Source of the DNA: Edaphochlamys debaryana
Taxonomy: Eukaryota > Chlorophyta > Chlorophyceae > Chlamydomonadales
Assembly: GCA_016858145.1 (NCBI GenBank)
Contig: JAEHOE010000044.1
Location: 188,501-252,500, forward strand
Reading direction: 5' to 3'
DNA length: 64,000 nucleotides
Part shown: piece after piece, positions 13,114 to 21,256 of the stretch
Layout of the letters: each line of letters begins with the position of its first letter
Position numbering within the stretch: position 1 is the first letter of the stretch
Program-made: the position numbers and the translations under genes
The notes under the pieces: model-generated
Told to the model about the DNA's origin: nothing
Seen by the model: the letters and a program-made list of their open reading frames with translations, nothing else
Database searches by the model: none

Positions 13114-13132
13114 GAAATAGAAATAGAAATAG
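13114..13132 (-). repeat. Simple-repeat 3' tail of the LINE
   Basis: On the plus strand GAAATA repeats three times directly after the target-site duplication. Read on the LINE strand this is a TATTTC microsatellite tail. Several LINE groups end in short tandem repeats rather than poly(A). Confidence 0.8.
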
Positions 13133-13135
13133 CTA

Positions 13136-13188
13136 ACGCCGGGTTACCCCTGGCGTGGGTTAAGGAAGGCGGGTTGGTTAGACCCGCC
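13136..13188 (-). promoter_or_regulatory. Two stem-loops in the LINE 3' UTR
   Basis: Two adjacent inverted repeats lie between the ORF2 stop (13218) and the tail. At 13136-13156 an ACGCCGGG arm pairs with CCC and GGCGT around a TTA loop, with a two-base bulge. At 13168-13188 GGCGGGT and ACCCGCC form a perfect 7-bp stem with a 7-base loop. In other LINEs a 3' stem-loop is recognised by the element's own reverse transcriptase. That role here is inference from position. Confidence 0.5.
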
Positions 13189-13217
13189 ACCGTGGGGGTG
13201 GCTCTGCACCCGTGTGC

Positions 13218-16200
13218 TCATCCCTGCCGAAGGGTCCTGTAGGTTTTCACGATGCCTTTGAGGCGGCTCACCGCGTGCCGGTGCAGGCTGTGGCAGCACG
13301 CTTTTGCCTCAGGGGCCGTGACGCCCAGGGTCTTAAGCAGGGGGTTGAGGGTGCGGGGCACAGTGCCTGTGTGTCCTAGGGTGACAATGGTCTGTCGGGA
13401 GTAGTGGACGGTCCAGCCATCACTCCGCAGCAGCTCGGCAAGGTGTGCGTGTTGTGAGAGCTTCTCTTGCAGCTTTGAGGCGTGGGCCAGGTCATTGCAG
13501 TACCCAACTTCGATCAGGTAGATCGGGTAGTGGGATTTGTCTGCAGGGGCTTTGTAGTTGGCTTTGTCTGTGTTGCGGCTGGGGAGGTTGGGGATGAACA
13601 GGATGTCGGGCCGCATGCGGTCGGTCTCTGTGCTGCCCAGGCCGCTGGGGGCTAGCCAGCTGGGTAGGCGTTTGCCTGAGGCGTATTCGGGGGCGGCGTC
13701 AGCCCGCCCGGCGTCCATGAGCATGAAACCGCCACCCCGGTTGCCGGCCTGGAGGCAATCTGCAATGATTCGGACGGCTCCGTCGTGTCGCAGGATGTAT
13801 AGCCCTTGCATGAAGGCGTGGAGGCAGCCTCCCAGCAGGTGTCCGATGGTCCCGCACCGCCGCTCGCCGCTGGCGCTTTGGCAGTGGGGGCAGTTGTTGT
13901 CGGGGGCGTGGCCGTAGCGTTTGGCTAAAGCGGGGCAGTACATGGTGCCGTACCTGGCGCCCAGTACGGCGCTGAGGGTCCAGGGGTCACCGTGTGGTTT
14001 AGCGCAGGTCAGGTTGCTGGAGGTCGGGCAGAGGTCAGGGGCTGCCTGTCGCCAGAGTTCGCTGAACACTCCCTCTTTGGTGTAATCCGCGTGGGCGCCG
14101 GACGGTATCGCCTTGGTAAGGGCCCTACCCAGGTCGCTGACATATCGGAGCCCGGGGTCGGTCAGCCACCACAGGCGGGAGAAGGGGGTTGGGTCGGCGT
14201 GCTCGATCACGTCGCAGCCCTCATGGTCGGCTGCAGCCTCCTCGGCTCCCTTGTCTGCCTGCTCGTTTCCATATAGTCCAGTATGCGACACCACCTTCAC
14301 TAGGCGCACGGGCACGTTTCGCGAGGCGAGTTCCTCTAGCGCATCGACGATAGCGGACAGTAACGCTCGCGCCTTTGACAGGCGCAGTTTACGGGGCTCC
14401 TTGATTGCACGTAGGATGAGGTCCAGCGAGGCTTGCGAGTCGCTGGCGATGGTCAGCTCGTTGCAGTCGCGGCCGAGCTCGACCAGCCCTGCTCGAATTC
14501 CTGAAAGCTCAGCGCGCGTGATTGTGTCGGTGCAGCCGTCTTCGGAGCCGTTGGGGTCGATGAGGAGCACGCGGCCGATGGACCAGGCACATGCGCCTGT
14601 GCGGGTGCGTTCTCGGCCGTTCACCTCCACTGAACTTTTGCTGCCGTCAGTCCATACGACGGTGTCGGGGTTGAATCGTAGCGGGAGGCGTGCCGGGTAC
14701 GTGTCCACCGCCCAGCCGCCGGGCAGGGGGCCGACTGCGGTCGCGGGCGGGTCGGGGGGTGGTTGGGCCCGGAGGCTGCGTGCCTTTCGGCGCGCCTCGT
14801 GAGGCACAAGCTTGGGCGCGGCTGGTGTCGCAGGCCGTTCGTGGGCTGGCACGAGCCTGGGGGGGGCAAGCTTCGTGGCACCTCTGCTTGAGAGCTCAGT
14901 CCTGAGGGTCGCCCAGCGGCGTGAAACTTCACCTGCGCCGCTCCCGTTCAGGGCAGCTATCCCGTCATCGTTGGCGACGAGCACAAGGCGCATGCCGTGC
15001 CGGGGGCCTGGGCGGTCTTCAGGTAGCCCAATCCCGGTGGTGAGGGGGCAGATGCTGTCGGGCAGTCGGGCCAGGGAGTGCACGTGGTGGTGGTTGAGGA
15101 GGCGGGTGTAGGGGGCGGTGTTACTCCAGGGGAGCACCAGCAGGCTGACGGTGGGGGTGCCGGATCCATTGCTGACTTCCGCGCTGGCCGCTGCCCACTG
15201 CAGGGCCTTCAACCCCGAGGCGGGGTCGTGCGGCGGGTGGGCCATGGACAGGCCTGCCATGAGGGTGGAGTAGGCCTCGCCGGCGGCCCCGAACAGGCGG
15301 TCGTCCTCGCGGGCGCTGCAGTAGGTGGTGGTGAACCTGGCGCAGGTGAGTAGTGTGGAGGCAAAGCGTTCCACCACGGGTCCGGCCAGCGGGACGGAGG
15401 CGAGGGCGCGCAGGAGCAGGAGCCGGGTCCAGGGGCAGAGGCAGTCTTGTCCCCGCGGGGGCGTCTTCGCTCGTTTACCGCCAGGGACCTCGCCCCAGTA
15501 GTACGACAGTAGGCGGGCGACGTACTCGGCAAACACGTGGGGTGGGGTGCACGCAGTTGGATCGCTCTGTGCGGCCTGGTGGCGCTGGTGGAGGGCCCAC
15601 AAGCGGCTGGTGGGCAGCTGGCCCAGCAGGGTTCCGTTGGGGGAGTAGACAAAGGCGGTGTCCAGGTCTGCGGCCTCTGCTTGGGGGCGGCGGCGGCCGG
15701 CCTGGATGGTGTAGCGTCCGGGGGGGTGGATGTCCGCGTACGGGTTGCAGGGGGTGCGTTGGATGGAGGTATTGGCCATGATGCGGCGCGTGCGTGCGGC
15801 GGGGTCCTCTGCCGGGCTCTCCCATCGTCCTTGTCGTTGCGCGTTAGTGAGGTTGGCGTCCGGGCGGCGGGTGGGCGGGGCGGCTGCAGCGGGGCCCGGG
15901 CGCGGGGTTTTGTTGTACGTTGCGAGTGCGGCGGTCCAGGAGTCGCAGTTTGTGAGGGCGTCCAGGGGTGCCCACATTGGCTTCCACGTGACGTATCTGA
16001 AGTTCTGATCGACACCCCTGCCGTACAGGGGTTGGCGGGCGGGCTCCGTGCTGCGGGGGATGGGTCGTTGCGAGGCTTTTGCGACGGTCTCTGCAACCAA
16101 GCCCATCTCCTCGTAGCATTCCAGGGCACCGGCAGGTATGAGGGAGGGGCGCCAGCGCACCAGGTACTGGATCTGCACCTTCTCTCGGGTGGTGGGGTTG

Positions 16201-17246
16201 TGGCCAGCGGCTCGTAGGGCGGCGACCTGCCCTGCCGTCAGGTGGACGTAGTCGGGGCCTGCTAGGACAGATTCCACGTCGTCGAGCTCCTGGTACAGGT
16301 CGTAGGTGATCTGTGTCGCTCCAACACTCCGTTCCTCCCCGTGCCCCGCTTTGACGGCCGCAGGTGAGGGCCACGGGATGGCGCATCTTAGGAGCTGCTC
16401 TCGGGCGACTTTCCAGCGTGGCCAGCCCAGCCGGCCCCATTTCTTCGCCGCGGCCTGGGCACGCTTTGGTGTGCTCTTCGGGGTGTCGGCGGTGAGGCGG
16501 GGGCTGGGGCTGGTGCGAGGCTCTGGGGGGGAGGGGGCGGGTTGGCCGGCAAGGGTCGCACTGTTGTTGGGCACGAGCTTCTGCTGGCGGGCGAGGAGTG
16601 TGGCGGACAGGCCGCGCCGGGGCGGTGGCGCCTGTCGTGCGGGGGGTTGCCGGTCCGTTGTGGGGTTGAACGGCCCCGGCCATGCTTGTCCGTTCGCCAC
16701 CCGCAGGGCCCCCAGGTTAGGGACGCTCTGGGTGCAGTCGGTCATCAAGCTTTCGAACGCGCGCCGGGGGCAAACGCCGCCTTCACCGCCAGGGGCACCG
16801 TCGAGGTCCGTGAAGCCTGTTGCGTGCGCTTGCGCTCCATCGGTGAGCACCCCGCGGGGCGCGGTGTCGATGGCGGCGGTGTGTCCCCGCTTACGGCCCC
16901 GTGGTTGGCTCCGACTGGGGGTCGTGCGGTTCTCCGGGCGCGGTTGGGGGGCAGCGGGGACGTGTTGGTTACGGGCCGCACGTGTAGGGTTGCGTCGAGT
17001 TTGCGGCTCGGTAGGGCCGGGGTCCAGGGGCGCCTGGGCTGCAGCCTCAGTCGCCTCTGTGGGCTCTTGTTCATCGGACTCATTTGCGCCTGCTTCTGCG
17101 CTCGCCGCAGCTGCGGGCGGGGCCTCGTCGTTGCGATTGGTGGCGTTGGCGTCTGGCGTCCGCTCTTGCGCCCTGAGGAACTTGTCTAAGGTGGGTTGGG
17201 TGAGGCCCGTCGGACGGGCGGAGCGAGGGGTCACGGAAGCCCGCAA
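13218..17246 (-). CDS. LINE ORF2, C-terminal part: RNase H and restriction-like endonuclease
   Basis: A 1342-codon open frame, continuous with the reverse transcriptase only after a frame change. In order (residues of this frame): a PIP-box-like QPTLDKFL (17-24); an acidic and basic low-complexity region; a split chromodomain-like segment (322-446) with YLVRW and VTWKP...NC; a long region without recognised domains; RNase H with WTDGSK (D866), RAELSGI (E913), SDSQAS (D936) and SHTG...ADKG (H988, D998); a CCHC knuckle (C1119, C1122, H1136, C1141); and a PD-(D/E)xK-type core with RPD (D1214) and IEVGYCND (E1246). The first codon of the open stretch is TTG, not ATG, so this is not an independent gene. 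The RNase H and endonuclease would remove template RNA and cut the target DNA. Domain calls are by motif; the chromodomain-like call is the weakest. Confidence 0.85.
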   Translation of the reverse strand: MRASVTPRSARPTGLTQPTLDKFLRAQERTPDANATNRNDEAPPAAAASAEAGANESDEQEPTEATEAAAQAPLDPGPTEPQTRRNPTRAARNQHVPAAPQPRPENRTTPSRSQPRGRKRGHTAAIDTAPRGVLTDGAQAHATGFTDLDGAPGGEGGVCPRRAFESLMTDCTQSVPNLGALRVANGQAWPGPFNPTTDRQPPARQAPPPRRGLSATLLARQQKLVPNNSATLAGQPAPSPPEPRTSPSPRLTADTPKSTPKRAQAAAKKWGRLGWPRWKVAREQLLRCAIPWPSPAAVKAGHGEERSVGATQITYDLYQELDDVESVLAGPDYVHLTAGQVAALRAAGHNPTTREKVQIQYLVRWRPSLIPAGALECYEEMGLVAETVAKASQRPIPRSTEPARQPLYGRGVDQNFRYVTWKPMWAPLDALTNCDSWTAALATYNKTPRPGPAAAAPPTRRPDANLTNAQRQGRWESPAEDPAARTRRIMANTSIQRTPCNPYADIHPPGRYTIQAGRRRPQAEAADLDTAFVYSPNGTLLGQLPTSRLWALHQRHQAAQSDPTACTPPHVFAEYVARLLSYYWGEVPGGKRAKTPPRGQDCLCPWTRLLLLRALASVPLAGPVVERFASTLLTCARFTTTYCSAREDDRLFGAAGEAYSTLMAGLSMAHPPHDPASGLKALQWAAASAEVSNGSGTPTVSLLVLPWSNTAPYTRLLNHHHVHSLARLPDSICPLTTGIGLPEDRPGPRHGMRLVLVANDDGIAALNGSGAGEVSRRWATLRTELSSRGATKLAPPRLVPAHERPATPAAPKLVPHEARRKARSLRAQPPPDPPATAVGPLPGGWAVDTYPARLPLRFNPDTVVWTDGSKSSVEVNGRERTRTGACAWSIGRVLLIDPNGSEDGCTDTITRAELSGIRAGLVELGRDCNELTIASDSQASLDLILRAIKEPRKLRLSKARALLSAIVDALEELASRNVPVRLVKVVSHTGLYGNEQADKGAEEAAADHEGCDVIEHADPTPFSRLWWLTDPGLRYVSDLGRALTKAIPSGAHADYTKEGVFSELWRQAAPDLCPTSSNLTCAKPHGDPWTLSAVLGARYGTMYCPALAKRYGHAPDNNCPHCQSASGERRCGTIGHLLGGCLHAFMQGLYILRHDGAVRIIADCLQAGNRGGGFMLMDAGRADAAPEYASGKRLPSWLAPSGLGSTETDRMRPDILFIPNLPSRNTDKANYKAPADKSHYPIYLIEVGYCNDLAHASKLQEKLSQHAHLAELLRSDGWTVHYSRQTIVTLGHTGTVPRTLNPLLKTLGVTAPEAKACCHSLHRHAVSRLKGIVKTYRTLRQG

Positions 17247-18476
17247 AGCAGGGTGCGTCGGGGAGCTGGCGGTGGTCAGCTGGGAGGGGCTGGGTGGTGT
17301 CGCAGTCTGTGGGGTTGAGGTTGTGCGGTGCGGGCGTGCAGGCGCGGCTGAGGGCCAGGCTTAGGCGGTTGAGTGCGATCAGGTGCTGGGGTCTCACCCG
17401 GGCGCTGTTGTTCCGGGCAAGGGTGCGGAGGTCTGCGGTGGAGATAATGTGGCGCTTTGTGCGCTTGTCAAGTAGGTCGTAGGGGCTGAGGCCGAGCTCC
17501 ATGAGGGGCAGCAGGTCTTGGTGGGCCAGGCAGGGGGCCTGGCTTTGTCGGGCCGCGGCTAGGGCGGCGCCGACTAGGGGGTCGGTAGGGGCGGCAAAGG
17601 TTGTGCCCTGGTCCGTGAGGTGCAAACCGTTGGCTTCAGCGTTTTGCAGCATGCGTAGGGTGCAGTAGTAACTGGCTTGTTTGGCGCGTCCCTGGACTGA
17701 TGTCGTGCCCCACCTCGCGGATTGCAGGCGGAGCATCGCTGCCGAGACAACGCCGAGCCGGCTCTCATCGTTCAGTGACGTAACAAGGGCTTTGGCGGCG
17801 GTCTCTGCGTACTGGACACGGAGGCTTTGGATACCGGCGCCGTACTCGGTGGGTGGGAGCAGGAGGGCTCGGGTAGGGAAGCCTCGTGGGAGGTTTAGAG
17901 CCCGCCGGGCGGCTTGCGCAATCTTTGCGTCCAGGGCGGCAATATCGCTGGGGCCGTACGGCATGACGGGGAAGCCGTATTTGATGACTGCTTTCACGCA
18001 CTGCTGCAGGAGGCGAATCTTCTGTGGCGCGGACGCCAGGGAGCCATTGACGCAGTCAATCTTCTCCACGACCTTACGTGTGACGGCGGCGATGTGGGCG
18101 CCCCAGTGCAGGGTGAGCGTGAGCTGGACCCCTAGGTACTTGTAAGGCACGGTCGGGGCTTGGTAGGGGAGCGATGTGCCATTGATTTTGATCTGCCCCT
18201 CAAGGGCCGGTCTGAGTGTGCGGGGGCAGCAGGGCCCGTTCAGCCCGCGGTCGCTCCAGGCCCGTCGGTGTAGGATGCCGCTCACGGCGCACTTGCTGTG
18301 GTTGACCGCAAGGCCGGCCCAGTTTGAGTACTCTTCAACCTTCTGCGCTTGTACCTTCAGGTCGGCCACCGAGTTGGTGAGGACGGCAAGGTCGTCCGCG
18401 TATGCTGCGGAGCTGCAGTGCCATTGCTGGTTTTCCTGTGCGGTGAGGCAGCCGTACCGGTAGGTAGCCCCGGCCA
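17247..18476 (-). CDS. LINE ORF2, middle part: reverse transcriptase palm and thumb
   Basis: This frame carries the catalytic YADD of the reverse transcriptase (18391-18402) followed by the NHSKC primer-grip-like segment and about 350 residues of thumb and connection. It joins the upstream APE/RT frame by a single-base shift inside a GGG run near 18473 and the downstream RNase H frame by another shift near 17200-17300. No independent start codon exists, so both joins are taken as lesions, +/-1 recoding or assembly errors in one long ORF2. Confidence 0.8.
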
Positions 18477-21256
18477 CCCACGTGGAGCCAGCGGATCAGC
18501 GGCTCTGCAAAGACCAGGAAGAGGACGGGGGACAGGGTGTCGCCCTGGATCGTGCCTCGCTCGACGGGGATGGGTGCTGTGCACCCGTGCTCGGTGTGGA
18601 CCTGTGTCCGGGCCTGGCTGTACAGGTCCTGTACGACATCAATTAGATCGGCGGGGAGGCCCAGGTCCCACATGATCTGTAGGAGCTTGTCGTGGTTTAC
18701 TGTGCTGAAGGCGGCGCTGAAGTCTAGGTACATGACGTACAGGTCTTGCCGCGTCAACCCTGCATCTTCGATGGCGTGTACGACATTGAGCAGTTGACGG
18801 GTCGTGTTCTTATAGGCCTGAAACCCCTCTTGGGTGTCGCTGATCAGCTGCATCCAATCCTGTACGGTACCGATGCTGACGGTGATTAGGCTGGTGTATA
18901 GTTTGTAGCAGGTGTTGGCGAGGGCGATAGGGCGTTTGTTTTTGAGCAGGGTGGGGTCCCCGTCTTTGGGGAGGAGCACCGTGGTGGAGACGGTCCACGT
19001 GGCGGGGGTGGTGGCCCGCACGTAGATAACGGTCATGAAGTGGTGCAGGACCTCTTTTAGGTCGGGTGGCAGGCAGCGCAGGAGTTCGTTGGGCAGTCCG
19101 TCGGGGCCGGGCGCTTTGTTCTTTGCAAGGTGCCCTATGCAGCGCTCGTAGTTTGCGGGGTCGGCTATTGCTGAGAGCAGGCTGTGGGCCGTGGGGTCGA
19201 TGGTACGGTGCAGGGTGAATGGGTCGGGCGCGCCTGGGGCCTCAAATGGGTAGTGGCGTGGGGCTTCCTCGGGGCGGAAGCGCCCTGTCCGGTTGCCCGC
19301 GGACAGTTTACGGTAGTAGGCATGGACAGTGTCCAGGATGGACGAGGGCGTGGTCTGCATCTGTCCTTGGCTGTCTTGTACTGCGGGCAGCCCCCGTTCC
19401 AGCTCTTGGGTGGTGAAGATCTTCTTGTGGGCCTGGCGCGGCCGGGTGGCGAGTTCCTTTTGCAATTGCTCTCGGGCCCTGCGCTGTCTTTGAGATGAGC
19501 CTTGTTTGGCCAGGGCCTTCAGTTGGAGGCCGGTCTGGCGGACCTGTTCTCTGAGCGCCGTTACGTGGGCAGGGGCGGGGCCTGGCCGTCGTGGGCCCAG
19601 GCCGCATTGTTCCATGGCCGCCGTCAGGTCGGACTTTTGGAATGCGTGGGTCTGGTTCAGTTTTTCATACTCCCTGCTGACGGATCGTCGCATCCATCGT
19701 CGCTGGTCGGCAGGCTTCTTTGTGCATTCGTCGTATAGGGTGTCGTAGCATGCGTTGAGGGTGTGGTTGATGGCGTTGGCTGCCTCGTCGATGCTAACCC
19801 CGGCCACCGTGGGGTTGGCGCGGAGCCGTTGGATCAGGCCAGTGGCGTCGGTGCTTTGGGTGGTCACGAAGGTGTTGAGTTCTGCACGTACGGCCCCCAT
19901 GGCTTGTGCCAGGCTTTCGCAGAGAGAGGCCATGGCCTCGGGCCATTGGCTGGCCATCATTCGGGCTTGTGCGGCGTCGAGTGCGGTCTGAGACACGGGG
20001 AGGCTTACGTTTTGCCACGAGCGGGCGTCGCGGGCTTGGGGAGGCGCCGGCGTAGCGGGCGGGTCCCACAGACGGATGGCCGTGGTCGCCAGGGAGAGCA
20101 GGATGGCGCGGTGGTCGCAGCTCCCGCCGGCCGCCATTACGGACTCAAGGGCGTGCGGGGGGTGGTTGCTGCCCCCCGCGTTTGGCCCAACGGCCTTGCG
20201 CAGGGCAGGGGAGAGCAAGATGTCGTCAATTCGGCTGTAGTGTGTGCCTTCTCCGTGTTGGGTTTGCATGAACGTCCATGCGCGGGGTGCGTTGGGGCTG
20301 GTGTGGAGTGCTGCGAAGCGGCTCGTCTTGAGGAAGGCCTGGTGTGAGCGGTCAGCCGTGTCGCATGCTCCTGTCGTGCGGTCGTGGGCGCTAGCCACAG
20401 CGTTGAAGTCTCCGCCCGCCGCGAGGTGGGCGCCTTGCGCTGCTGCTGTCCGGTGCGCGGTTTGCAGGTATTCGTATACGGCCAGGCGGAGGGTCGAGTT
20501 ATCGGGTATGTATACTCCGATTATGTGGAGGGGCGTGCTGCCCGGTGTCCGTATGACCACATGCGAAACGTATCCGGCGAGATGGGCGGGGGTGTTGATT
20601 TGTCGGGTGCAGCCGGCTTGGCAGTAGCGGCCGGCGATTGCGATGGCCACGCCGGCGTGGGGCCGGGTGTTGTTGCGGGTGGCTGGGGCTGATGAGCAGA
20701 AGAGCCGGTAGCCGCGTTCTTCGGACGCGAGTCGTGTCCGGATCCAGGTGGTGCGTTTTCCGGTCTTCGTCTCAGTGAGAATTACGGCGTCCGCCGCCCA
20801 GGCACGCATGTTGCAGATTACCGAGTCGGCATTGGCCCAGAGGCCGCGGACATTGTGGGTGGCGATGCGGAGGGTGGGGCAGGAGTTTTCCCGTTCACTG
20901 TCGGGGGGGTTGGCGGGGCAGGAGGGGGCGGAGGGGTCCGCTTGGGGCGCGCCTGCCCCGTTTGTGTTGGGGGCAGAGGCGGTGCGTGCCCATAGTTTGA
21001 CGAGGGTTCGCTGTTTTTTGGCAGGCTGGCGGGGGTGTGTGGGGGGTGTTTGGCGGGCGGGGTTGGCGGGGGGGTCCGTTGGGTTGGTGGGCGGCAACGC
21101 GTTGTCGGGGAGCCAGTACTCGTTCCCGTCTCTCTGCCGCACCCATTTGCCGCGGGCGGCGGGGTCTGGGGCGGGGGTCGCGTTTTGCGCGTCGTTGCTA
21201 TTCGGTGGTCTGGGGTTGCCGCTTCCGTGGGGGTTTTGGGTTTTCTGGCGTTTCAA
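18472..21256 (-). CDS. LINE ORF2, N-terminal part: APE endonuclease and reverse transcriptase
   Basis: About 930 residues. The APE-type endonuclease has THNVRG (N135), TET (E162), GGDFNAV (D283, N285), SRIDDIL (D344) and CDHRAI (H382); the usual Ser-Asp-His is Cys-Asp-His here. The reverse transcriptase begins near residue 700 with NKAPGPDGLPNELL, then YLDFSAAF (D845) and GTIQGDTLSP. The YADD box follows in the next frame. The frame is open from 21397 but contains no ATG before residue 150, which is inside the endonuclease. Translation therefore needs a -1 shift from ORF1 or a non-AUG start. Together these activities would nick the target and prime reverse transcription on it. Confidence 0.88.
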
